Shown piece after piece: positions 12,301-20,641 of a stretch of DNA of 64,000 nucleotides (positions are counted from its first letter, which is position 1; each line of letters begins with the position of its first letter). A program made the translations under genes and the position numbers. A model generated the notes under the pieces. That model saw only the letters and a list, made by a program, of their open reading frames with translations, was not told the origin of the DNA and did no database searches. Origin of the DNA: Endothia cerciana. Lineage: Eukaryota > Ascomycota > Sordariomycetes > Diaporthales > Cryphonectriaceae. The stretch is taken from contig JALRMH010000011.1 in the NCBI GenBank assembly GCA_026119935.1, positions 496,001 to 560,000 on the forward strand, written 5' to 3'.

Positions 12301-12713
12301 GGTCGCGTTGGGGCACTGGCCCCCGTAAGAGTAGACTTGTGGTGCCGACACAGACGGTGCGATGACCTCGGAAAAGGCCACCCCGCCGCCGAGGAAATAT
12401 GGACCTGCCGTGCCGTCCGAGGAGGAATCCTGCTGTTGTCTCCACGCGGCCTGACCGGGGGAGGTGGTGTTGTAGATCCATACTGATGAGCTACCGCCTG
12501 ATGCGCAGTCGCCCGCGTAGACGATAATGGAGCCATCCGAGGCCAGCGTGGGTGAGAACGTCGTGGTGTTGCTGCTCGGTGGGAGGAAGGGCAGCCCAGT
12601 AGTCAGTGTCTTGGCGGCGCTGGCGACCGACGAAGAAGCCAATGCTGACGAGATGTCGAGGGACAGGAGGTCGACCGAGTCCCCGGCATCGCTAGGCGTC
12701 AAGATGTACGCTG

Positions 12714-12750
<37 letters not shown>

Positions 12751-12930
12751 ATCCTCTGCAGACCCGGGGATCAGGATCGTCGTTGGTATGTACGGCAGCA
12801 GTGTCTCGGCAGCGGAGACGGAGACGGCAAGCGAGGCCAGGATGGTATTGGCGATCATCGCGGATGGCCGTCTCCGGATCGACAGCGCCGTCCCCGGGAC
12901 TTTTCTAGTGTTGACGGTGCTGGGCGGCAT
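9343..12930 (-). CDS. Kelch-type single-pass membrane protein with long cytosolic tail
   Basis: A single long exon; from ATG at 12930 it encodes 1195 residues. The frame stays open upstream to 13218, and ATG 12858 is an alternative start. A signal-like segment (I-L-A-S-L-A-V-S-V-S-A) is followed by poly-Ser from a GCT repeat (residues ~60-71). A luminal or extracellular domain with many N-x-S/T sites and kelch-like blades comes next; examples are Y-S-Y-G-G, G-H-T-A-V-L and G-H-G-A-A-L-L-P-G with nearby G-G. A transmembrane helix lies at ~482-507, followed at once by seven Arg, as in a stop-transfer signal. The ~690-residue tail is Ser/Pro-rich with S-P and T-P sites and a poly-Asp run (~1060-1069). 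Kelch propellers bind proteins or form galactose-oxidase-like folds. No copper-site motif was recognised, so a structural or sensor role at the surface is more likely than catalysis. Function is otherwise unknown. Confidence 0.8.
9722..9750. repeat. ATC trinucleotide repeat encoding poly-Asp
   Basis: About ten ATC units on the plus strand read as GAT (Asp) codons in the minus-strand kelch gene. The repeat lies in the acidic cytosolic tail. Confidence 0.9.
12717..12751. repeat. GCT trinucleotide repeat encoding poly-Ser
   Basis: About twelve GCT units on the plus strand read as AGC (Ser) codons in the kelch protein, just after its putative signal peptide. Confidence 0.9.
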
Positions 12931-14003
12931 TCCTGCTGTGTCTGCTTTCGGACAGGTGTGGTCTTCTCTGGCATGCGCAACACAGGTTTCCCGTCTCAAG
13001 TCATGTTTGCCCGTGCCAATAGAACCGACCCGGCCCGTCCTGCTCGGGCGTGTGCAGATCCGTGACAGCCTCGTCCGGCCGCCGGCGTTCCTCGGGGGAG
13101 AAAGAAAGAGATCAAACAAAATACCACACGAAAGGAGGAGGGATGAAAGGGACCCTAGCTCGCGCTGCACGACCACTGCAGTCCGTATCGAAACAGGAGT
13201 AGCCTTCACGAAGCGCAAGGAGCTGGGAATCGAGCCCTCAGTACTATGTTAAGGCTGGTGAGGATTATGGGTCCGGAAGGGAACTCGTCAAGGGTCCTCG
13301 CGGCTGGAGGGGGAAATGGGTGGCTGGCGAATCCGACCCAGATCAACACCCGGCTTTCACACAAGATACATAAATACGGGTGCAACAAGGGCAGGGCTGC
13401 AGATTACTGTGGTCCCCCCAGGATTATTATGTACGTAGTATAGTCCCAATTGTACGATGTGATGGGGCGTTCAACCCCCCCGCCTGCGCCAAGTTCGGGG
13501 GCACCAGAGATCTGATAGCCGACCGCGGCTGGCCAATCGTAGGGTTCTGGTCGTGGTTGCGCGTCGCACATAGTGCCGCAGTATGTAGGAGGCTGGTATT
13601 GACCTTGGCGTGGGAGAGGCTGTTGCCGTGGTGACGACTTACACGGGCGGGAATCTTGTCACAGGTCACTAGCCGGCCTCATCTCTGCATTGCACATTTT
13701 TAACATCACATAGCGTGTCAGGGTAGAATCGACAGACATATCAAATACTATAGTAGTGATTGCCTTGATTGGTGCCCGATCGAGAAGAAGAAAAAAAAGC
13801 AAAGAATACAGAGACTTCGAGTCGACGCCAAGATTGACCCACAGCATTCCCTGATGAGTTCTCACCATGTTCCCCCCCCCCCCATAAAAGACAGGAAGAA
13901 TAAGAAAAAAAAACCCCCCCAAAGGCAAGCAACCAAGCCTGCCGTCCAAGACAGCCTCATTTTGAGATCCTCGCAACCGGTACCGGTACCCCGTACTAAG
14001 GCA
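12931..14003. other. Intergenic region, kelch gene promoter side
   Basis: Lies between the kelch start and the stop of the next minus-strand gene. The first ~290 bp remain open in the kelch frame and could be an N-terminal extension. A C12 tract lies at 13872-13883. No other gene is seen. Confidence 0.5.
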
Positions 14004-15845
14004 TCAGCGAGAGTAGTTGTCATCAACATCCATAGCAGCGCCGGCCCCAGCCTGCCCACCAGCCTGCCCACCAGCCGCCGCCGCCGCTCGCGTCCTTGCT
14101 AACACATCACGCGTCATCATCGACGTGGCCAGCTGCGCGCGCACGGCATCAGCCGTGAGGTTCGGGTCCGTCGCCATGTTCCGGATCGCCAGCAGCTGGT
14201 CCTGGAGGTCCTGGGCCCGGGCCTGGGCCCCCGAGAGGTCGGAGTCGGTGGGCCGGCGCCTCAACTGCTCCAGCGCCCGGTCGCGCTGCGCCGCGGCGGC
14301 CCTCTCGCCCGCGCGGGCGGCCCCGACCTGGTCCGACAGGCTCGCCCACGCCTGCCCCGCGGCCGCCCGCTGGCCGCCCGCACCACCCCCGGCGGCCTGG
14401 ACGGCCTGCAGCGCGTCGGTGGCCGCCGCCGTCGCGTGCCTCTGGGCCTCCAGCGCGTGCGTGAGCGCGTCGACCTGCGCCGCCTGGCCGGCCCCGTCGC
14501 GCTGCAGCTGGAACCGGTCCCTCGCCGCCGCGGCCGCCGCGGCGATCTGGCCCTCGTACCGCGCCTGCCACGCGCTGACCCGCTCGGGCCAGCGCGGCTG
14601 TACGAGCCCGAGCACGCCCGGCCGCGCCTCGGCGTCCGCCGTCACCTCCCGGAAGTTCGGGCTGATGAAGATGGTCGAGTGGCCGCTGCCGCGCAGCCGG
14701 TAGACCCGCGACCGGATGTCCACGGCCGTGACGCCCGCCGCGTGCACCGCGCCGCCCGGCGTCTGCGCGAACGCCCGCTCGCCCGCCAGGCCGCCCTCGC
14801 GGTACGTCTCCGCGACCTGCGCCTCGAGGCCCTCCTTGTTGTCGAGCAGGCGCTGGAGCGACCCCCAGGTCTCGTCGCCCGCGTTGACGAGGACGTAGCG
14901 GTCCTGGCCCGCGACCATCTCGCGCCCGGACCGGCCGCTGGGGCCGCCCTCGCTGAGCGACTGCATCGGCACCACGGCGTCCTTGGCCAGGGCGTCCCGC
15001 ATGTTGGCGAGGTCGAGCTCGATCTCGTGCATGCGGACGGCCATGCCCTGCAGGTGCATGAGCAGCTGGCCCAGCAGGGAGTTCCTGACGCCGCGGAGCT
15101 CGTCCGAGTTGTCGCCCTCGCCGTCGGGCGGGACCAGCGCCAGGATGCCGCCCATGGGGCTGTACTCGTGGTCGAGGCGCTCCAGGCACTCGTTGGCGTG
15201 CATGACGAGGTTGTGGTGGCTCGCGTAGGACTGCCTCGGCACGCACGCCTGGTAGTACTGGTTCCTGGTGCGCTCCTTGAGCCCCCGCGGCGGGAGCTCC
15301 GTCAGCGGGCAGTGGAAGACCGTGTCGCCGACGTCGCCGCGCGACCTGACCTCGTTCATGAGGGCGTTGAGGGGCTTCCAGTGGTCCGGGTCGTCGTTCT
15401 GGTAGGGCTCCCCGAGGTTGGCCAGCCAGTCAAAGGCCGAGCCCATCTCGAGTCGCCGCCTGGGGCTCTGGACGTATGTCATCGCGCCGTCCGTGCCGGC
15501 ACCGGCGCTGTCCCCGTCGCTGTGGGTGCCCTGGGGGTCCCAGTCACCAAGGCGGCCCCCATCTATGCGGCCGTTGTTGAAGCTCGGCTCCAGATAGGAG
15601 ATGAGCAGCGCGAGGGACTGGGCGTGCTGCTTCAGCGCGTGGAGCGTGGGCGGGTGGCCGGGCGAGCCCAGGTAGGAACAGTTCATGTGCGCGAGCATCC
15701 GGCAGTTCACCTCGTCGTCGATGATCCGCGACCACGGCGAGACATATGGAAGGGCGTAGTCGGTGCCGTGGAAGTAGCCTGCCTGGCCATGGCCATCCCG
15801 CCCGTGGTTGTTGCCCTCGTGTTCGTGCTCTACGTCGTGAGACAT
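14004..15845 (-). CDS. Uncharacterised protein with Ala-rich coiled-coil C-terminus
   Basis: One uninterrupted exon of 613 residues from ATG 15845. I do not recognise a named family. The first ~30 residues are His/Gly/Asp-rich. Residues ~30-330 look globular, with C-R-M-L-A-H-M-N-C, a Trp-rich F-D-W-L-A-N-L-G region and C-V-P-R-Q-S-Y. A His/Leu-rich helix follows around H-H-N-L-V-M-H-A-N-E-C-L-E. Residues ~400-590 are Ala/Gln/Arg-rich heptad-like helices that probably form a coiled coil, and the end is Gly/Ala-rich and acidic. No signal peptide or membrane helix is apparent, so a cytosolic or nuclear location is likely. Codon third positions are strongly GC-biased, as in the dehydrogenase gene 1.2 kb away, which argues for real coding. 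The overlapping long plus-strand frames are mirror images of this GC-biased gene. Confidence 0.72.
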   Translation of the reverse strand: MSHDVEHEHEGNNHGRDGHGQAGYFHGTDYALPYVSPWSRIIDDEVNCRMLAHMNCSYLGSPGHPPTLHALKQHAQSLALLISYLEPSFNNGRIDGGRLGDWDPQGTHSDGDSAGAGTDGAMTYVQSPRRRLEMGSAFDWLANLGEPYQNDDPDHWKPLNALMNEVRSRGDVGDTVFHCPLTELPPRGLKERTRNQYYQACVPRQSYASHHNLVMHANECLERLDHEYSPMGGILALVPPDGEGDNSDELRGVRNSLLGQLLMHLQGMAVRMHEIELDLANMRDALAKDAVVPMQSLSEGGPSGRSGREMVAGQDRYVLVNAGDETWGSLQRLLDNKEGLEAQVAETYREGGLAGERAFAQTPGGAVHAAGVTAVDIRSRVYRLRGSGHSTIFISPNFREVTADAEARPGVLGLVQPRWPERVSAWQARYEGQIAAAAAAARDRFQLQRDGAGQAAQVDALTHALEAQRHATAAATDALQAVQAAGGGAGGQRAAAGQAWASLSDQVGAARAGERAAAAQRDRALEQLRRRPTDSDLSGAQARAQDLQDQLLAIRNMATDPNLTADAVRAQLATSMMTRDVLARTRAAAAAGGQAGGQAGAGAAMDVDDNYSR

Positions 15846-16425
15846 CTTGTCGTTTGGAGTATCGCTGTCAGACCCTGGGCCTGCGAGGAGGAGGATAAAT
15901 AGCTATGGGTCGACACTGTGCAGGACCGAAAGGGCGAGGAGCAACAGCAAATAAGACGAGGAGGACTATGGGTATCGACGAGCCCCCGAGGTGATGGCTG
16001 GGCATGGGGACAGGGTGGGTTGAATAAATGAGTCCGGACTCCTTTTGTTGTTGTAAAGATCCTCAGAAACCCACCGCCGGTGAGCTCTCCGTTCATTGTT
16101 TCCTATTTCCTTGTTGCATCCCGTCGCCGGAACGGGTCTTGTTCTTTCTTTGACAATGGCCCGCACCAAAGGGCTGCAACAGCAACACGGCCACGCTACA
16201 CTTTCCATTTGCGTCCCGGCAAACGGGCTCCAGACAATGCTCGACTACCTCCGCCAATCCCGATTAGCTGATACCTCGTATGTCAGCAGCCTATCCAATT
16301 TGGCAAGGCTGACAGACAATCCTCTGGTCGTAGTTGGAACATTTGCTCAGTCGAACAATGCGCAGCAAGTACCGTCCCTGTCCTCCCGGAGTCACAAAGA
16401 AAACACACGGCAAAGGATAGAGAGA

Positions 16426-16443
16426 GTGTGTGTGTGTGTGTGA

Positions 16444-16474
<31 letters not shown>
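16426..16474. repeat. Compound GT/GA microsatellite
   Basis: Consecutive GT dinucleotides pass into GA dinucleotides, with one GA interruption within the GT part. It sits in the promoter region of two divergent genes. Confidence 0.9.
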
Positions 16475-16475
<1 letters not shown>

Positions 16476-16866
16476 TTGGTAAATCGAAACTCTTCCGATT
16501 TCCCTTCTTTTTCATTTTCCGAGCGAAGTTTTCAACACGCTTCAGACAGGCGTGCCCTCACCCGTCCCATGCGCGGCCTGTGGGGCAAAATTGTGTAAGA
16601 CGATTCGTCCGGGGGGGGGGGGTCAAATACCGAATGTAGAAATTGTAAGACTGCTTTCCATTGGTGAAGATGGTCCATGCCACCTGGAGACTGCGCCGAG
16701 CGGAAGAAATACGCCTCCTTATTATCCTCACGGGGTTAAAGCCCTTCCACTTACTTTGGTCCGCGGCCTCGCGATGCGTGTGACCGGGCTTGACCGGGCC
16801 CCTAAATCCGTGTGACGCACATGCCGGTAGGCCCAAATACGACGAGGCCCTGTGGACGGTGGTTGG

Positions 16867-16874
16867 TATAAATA
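16867..16874 (+). promoter_or_regulatory. TATA-like box of the SDR gene
   Basis: TATAAATA lies 126-133 bp upstream of the SDR start codon. The next ATG in the sense direction is the SDR ATG at 17000, so it fits as a core promoter element. Confidence 0.55.
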
Positions 16875-16999
16875 GATAGACCGCCGACGCACCCTCTCAC
16901 GGCCTCACCGCAGAGCGAAACATCAAGAACCAGCTCCTTACCTCATCCTTCCTTCAGCTAAGAGAGACCCCGAGCGTACAGCCCCGTGAGGACCCCAAG

Positions 17000-17962
17000 A
17001 TGGCCTCCCTCGGCGTCAGGTTCAGCCCGGCCAAGGACATCCCCTCCCTGGCTGGTAAGACCATCCTCATCACCGGCGCGAACACAGGGCTGGGCAGGGC
17101 CAGCGCCATGGAGCTCGCGAGACACAACCCCTCGCACGTCTGGATGACGGCGCGTGACGCGGCCAAGGGCCGCGCGGCCGCGGCGGACGCGCAGAGACAG
17201 GCGCCCGCGGGCACGACCGTCTCGTTCCTCGAGCTGGACCTCGCGAGCCTCGCGTCGGTCCGGGCCGCGGCTGGGGCATTCCTCGCCTCCGCCGCCCGGC
17301 TGGACATCCTGCTGCTCAACGCCGGCATCATGGGGTGCCCGCCGGCCGTCTCGAGGGACGGCTACGAGGTGCAGTTCGCGACCAACCACCTCGGCCACGC
17401 GCTGCTGCTGAGGCTCCTCACGCCGCTACTCGTCCGGACCGCCGCGGCCGCCGGCGGCGGCGGCGGCGGCGACCCCAACGTGCGGGTCGTCAGCCTCGCG
17501 TCCGTGGGCTACAAGCGCGTCACCGCGGGGACCATCCAGTTCGGGACGCTCAGGGACGAGGCGCAGATCATGGACCGCGGGGTCGTGAGCCCCGTGCAGC
17601 GGTACACGCAGTCCAAGCTGGCCAACGTGCTGTACGCGCAGGAGGTGGCGAGGCGGTTCCCGCAGTTCACGACGGTTTCTGTCGACCCGGGCGCCGTCAC
17701 GACGGAGCTGTTCTCCCGGGCGCCCGGGGACGAACAGATGGAGATGTTGCAGACCGTGCTCGCGCCGCAGCGTGGCAGGCCCATCGAGGAAGGGGTGAAG
17801 AACCCGCTGTGGGCGGCGACGGCGCGGGAGGGCGTCGCCAGTGGGAGCTTCTATGAGCCGGTCGGGAGGGGGGGACTGGAGGAGGGCCCGGCGCTGGACG
17901 GCGAGCTGGCGGACAGGCTGTGGAGGTGGACGGAGGAGGCACTGGAGGGACAGGAGCTCTGA
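17000..17962 (+). CDS. Short-chain dehydrogenase/reductase (classical SDR)
   Basis: A single exon of 320 residues. The nucleotide-binding motif T-G-A-N-T-G-L-G is at residues 25-32, N-A-G at 107-109, catalytic Ser near 166-168, and Y-T-Q-S-K (Tyr202, Lys206). D-P-G-A-V-T-T closes the cofactor site. All elements of a classical NAD(P)-dependent SDR are present. Wording is closest to the retinol dehydrogenase/WW-oxidoreductase-like fungal SDRs, so the substrate is probably a hydrophobic alcohol or ketone, but this is not determinable. A loop of four Ala and six Gly (147-157), encoded by a GGC-type repeat, precedes the strand leading to the catalytic Ser and looks like an expansion. There is no signal peptide, so it is likely cytosolic. 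It stands alone, without cluster partners. A TATA-like box lies about 130 bp upstream of the start. Confidence 0.92.
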   Translation: MASLGVRFSPAKDIPSLAGKTILITGANTGLGRASAMELARHNPSHVWMTARDAAKGRAAAADAQRQAPAGTTVSFLELDLASLASVRAAAGAFLASAARLDILLLNAGIMGCPPAVSRDGYEVQFATNHLGHALLLRLLTPLLVRTAAAAGGGGGGDPNVRVVSLASVGYKRVTAGTIQFGTLRDEAQIMDRGVVSPVQRYTQSKLANVLYAQEVARRFPQFTTVSVDPGAVTTELFSRAPGDEQMEMLQTVLAPQRGRPIEEGVKNPLWAATAREGVASGSFYEPVGRGGLEEGPALDGELADRLWRWTEEALEGQEL

Positions 17963-20641
17963 GTACGTACGTACCCGGTAATGCCTGATAGCTTACCTGA
18001 AGCTGTTTGACGTTGAGACCTCTTGCCGCCCACGGGGCAACACCCCCCTCCTGTGACTTACACCGACGTGGTACAAATGTGGTCAACATGATACTCCGCT
18101 AATTCCTGCGCGCGAAGACATGTCCTATGATAATTGCCGGAGAGGACCAGCAGCATGTCCCGTCTGTATTCCCCCCCCCCCCCCCGAGAGGTGCAACTCG
18201 GAAGACCTCAGCTGCTCAGCTATCTCGTCGTCGAGCCGTGCCCCCCCCCCCCCCAAAGACCACGGCACGGGTACGTGGGGGACACGCTTCCGATTGCACC
18301 CAAGAGGCCTCGCGTCCTGTGCGCGGCCGACACAGTAGTAGTGCACCGCGGTGTTTTTCCGAGGATGCGGGCTCGACGCTTGAACGCCGTTTGCGTCTGG
18401 CGCGGCTGGCATGCGGCTTAGCGAGGGTCTGTGATGCCGCTAGACAAAAGGCGCGCAGGAACGGGGGAGTGGTACGATCTGGAATGCCGGCGACGAAGAC
18501 AAAAGCTGAAAACAACAAGAGCTCCCTCCGCACCCACCAGACAGACAGACGCACTCGGCGTTGTCCGCCAGCCATCATTGACTGGTGACTGTCAGAACCC
18601 TGCAGCTGAGCCACGGGCTACCGGATCCGGCGTAGGAGAGCGGCCCATCCGAAGTCATCAACATCCTGTCCTGTCCCATGCCGTCCCCACACCAAGCATG
18701 CGACCATCCGCAGACAAGGAAGAGAGGAGAAGAAGATGGGTGACGAGTTGAGAAGAACGTCGACCCCGCAAGATTCGTGTCCGTGACCAGTGGCTGCGAG
18801 CGAGGGTGGGAGGACAGGAAACTAGGTCGATTCATGTCTGACATTCGGCCGCAACGGGACAAGGCCCTGGAGCTTGCTCCCCATACCCGATCCGTGCCCA
18901 TCAAATGCTTTGCTGCTAGCACCGTGGGCGTGATGCACCGGGCCAGGATGTGACACGGCGCAGAGCAGGTTGCGGTCAGAACGGTCGTTGGCCTCCGAAG
19001 GCGCCGGCTGCCACCTACACAGAATCCATGCACCAGAGCAGGTGCTCACTACTCAGGGCCTGACGTATCTGCCACATACTGAGTAGTACTATGTGGATCG
19101 ATGCAGCGGTGGTACCATAGTAGTAGTTGCTGCTTTGATGACCATCCTGCCAAGGGCTGCCAGGGTCTGCCAGGGTCTGCCAGGGTCTGCCAGGGTCTGC
19201 CAGGGTCTGCCAGGGTCTGCCAGGATCTGCCAGGGTCTCGGCTCCTGAACTGCGGTGGTAACGGTACCTTGCTGCTCGTATCTCTGGGTGAGACCCTTGA
19301 GATTGCGGGTCTCACGCACGGGGTGTGTCCGATTCCTGATTCTTGGTTACAGACATGCTATGCAGGCGACCTGTCTGGTCCCTCGTCTCCCTGGACGGCC
19401 CAATACCCGCTGGGGCCGCAGGTGCATACATAGTATAGTACAAGTGTCTTCGAGTGGTCAGTTCTGGGTATCATGTTGATGAGGAAGAAGTAAAGGAAGG
19501 GGAAGAAGGAGAAAGAAGAAGAAAAAAAAAAGAAGAAGAAAAAAAGGAGGAAACGCACATACTAACTATGTACTATGTATCTAGTGGTACTATGTAGTAC
19601 ATACGGAGGAGGGGTGGGTATCGGTGTGCTGTGTTACTTGCCTGCGCTTGCAAAGAAACCCCCCACCCCCACCTCGATCTGGGAAGGCGTTGGCCCTTCT
19701 TTGGGAGCTCAGGGGGCCAGTAGGGGAGCGCCCGCCGAGGGCCAGCGCGTCCAGCTAAACAGGGATATGCTTTCTGAATCATGCCCCTCGGACGTCATTG
19801 CCCATTGACCAACCACACCGGTTTTCAACCCAGCAGGCCAGGAAGGGCGGCAGGAGGGGACTGGCGTCGAAAGCCAAGGCAGAGGAGAGGCCAGGCAGGG
19901 ATTAGGCCCAGCTTGCAGCTCTGCTCGGGAGATTACCCTCAGATACAGTGCTGATACGTAGGTAGACTAGGTAGATTCCATGCACCTGAATCTGGAATTT
20001 TTTTGGGGATTTTTGGATTTTTGGATTTTGAATTTTTAGTTAATTAGAAAAGATAATTCTTTTTCTTATTGTTATTAGTGCAAGGGCCTCCCTCGTCCAC
20101 CTGTTCTCTCGTGCAGGACGACGCCCTCGATAGCTTCTGGTGTGACCCTTCCTTCTCCCAAGGACACACAAATCTGCACCTCTCGACGGCAAGATCCCCC
20201 CATCCCCACGCTGAGCCACTGTTCGTCCTGGGCCGTGTACGGTTGGTCGCATCACCGTCGCGACTCACGATAAGGTCGCGCGCTCCCAAAAGGGCGGCCT
20301 CCCACCTGCTCTCCCTCGTCTGATACAGAAGGTAATCCTACCCCTCCCACGAGGGCGCAGGTCCCTCACCTGGCCTCCGCCCAGCGCGTCCTCCTTTCAG
20401 ATCTCTTCACACACGCCGGGACGCTTAACCCAGCGAGGCGCGCTTGTCAAGGCTGAGCCCATTGCGACCCTCACACGGGGTGCTTGTTGAACCGCGGGGG
20501 TTGGCCTCGTAGGTGATGTGACAAGTTGATATGCTGGACGGGCTTGTTCTACCAGCCTTGGTTCATCAGTGCTGACAGGATGGCACAGGAACCACTAGGG
20601 CGATACACCCCCCCCCCCCCCAAACCGGGTCGACCCTCACC
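17963..20641. other. Intergenic region between SDR and CSC1-like genes
   Basis: 2.7 kb with no supported gene. It contains C15 (18171-18185), C14 (18241-18254), a 10-bp minisatellite (19161-19238), purine-rich runs near 19480-19555, a T-rich run near 19996-20040 and C14 at 20608-20621, just 20 bp before the next start codon. Confidence 0.55.
19161..19238. repeat. 10-bp minisatellite, about eight copies
   Basis: The unit CAGGGTCTGC is repeated head to tail about eight times. One copy has GGA in place of GGG, and a degenerate unit (CAAGGGCTGC) comes just before. The array is intergenic. Confidence 0.95.

Larger units (their letters stand above)
15846..16999. other. Divergent intergenic region between the uncharacterised gene and the SDR gene
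   Basis: Both flanking genes start here and read outward, so it holds two promoters. It contains a GT/GA microsatellite (16426-16474), a G12 tract (16611-16622) and a TATA-like box at 16867. No third gene is supported. Confidence 0.6.

Noticed and set aside
12931..13218. N-terminal extension of the kelch protein to 13218
   Set aside because: The frame is open, but the added 96 residues would put the hydrophobic signal segment far inside. ATG 12930 or 12858 gives a normal signal peptide.
13206..13260. A tRNA-like T-arm sequence on the minus strand (near 13226)
   Set aside because: A GGCTCGATTCCC-like segment is present, but no matching D-arm, anticodon arm and acceptor stem could be laid out around it.
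14436..15902. 488-residue plus-strand open frame
   Set aside because: It mirrors the GC-biased minus-strand gene at 14004-15845. Its composition is Arg/Val/Leu/Ala-rich without any domain, and the minus frame has the better start and end.
19161..19238. Possible CRISPR array
   Set aside because: The unit is 10 bp in direct tandem without spacers, and the genome is eukaryotic; it is a minisatellite.
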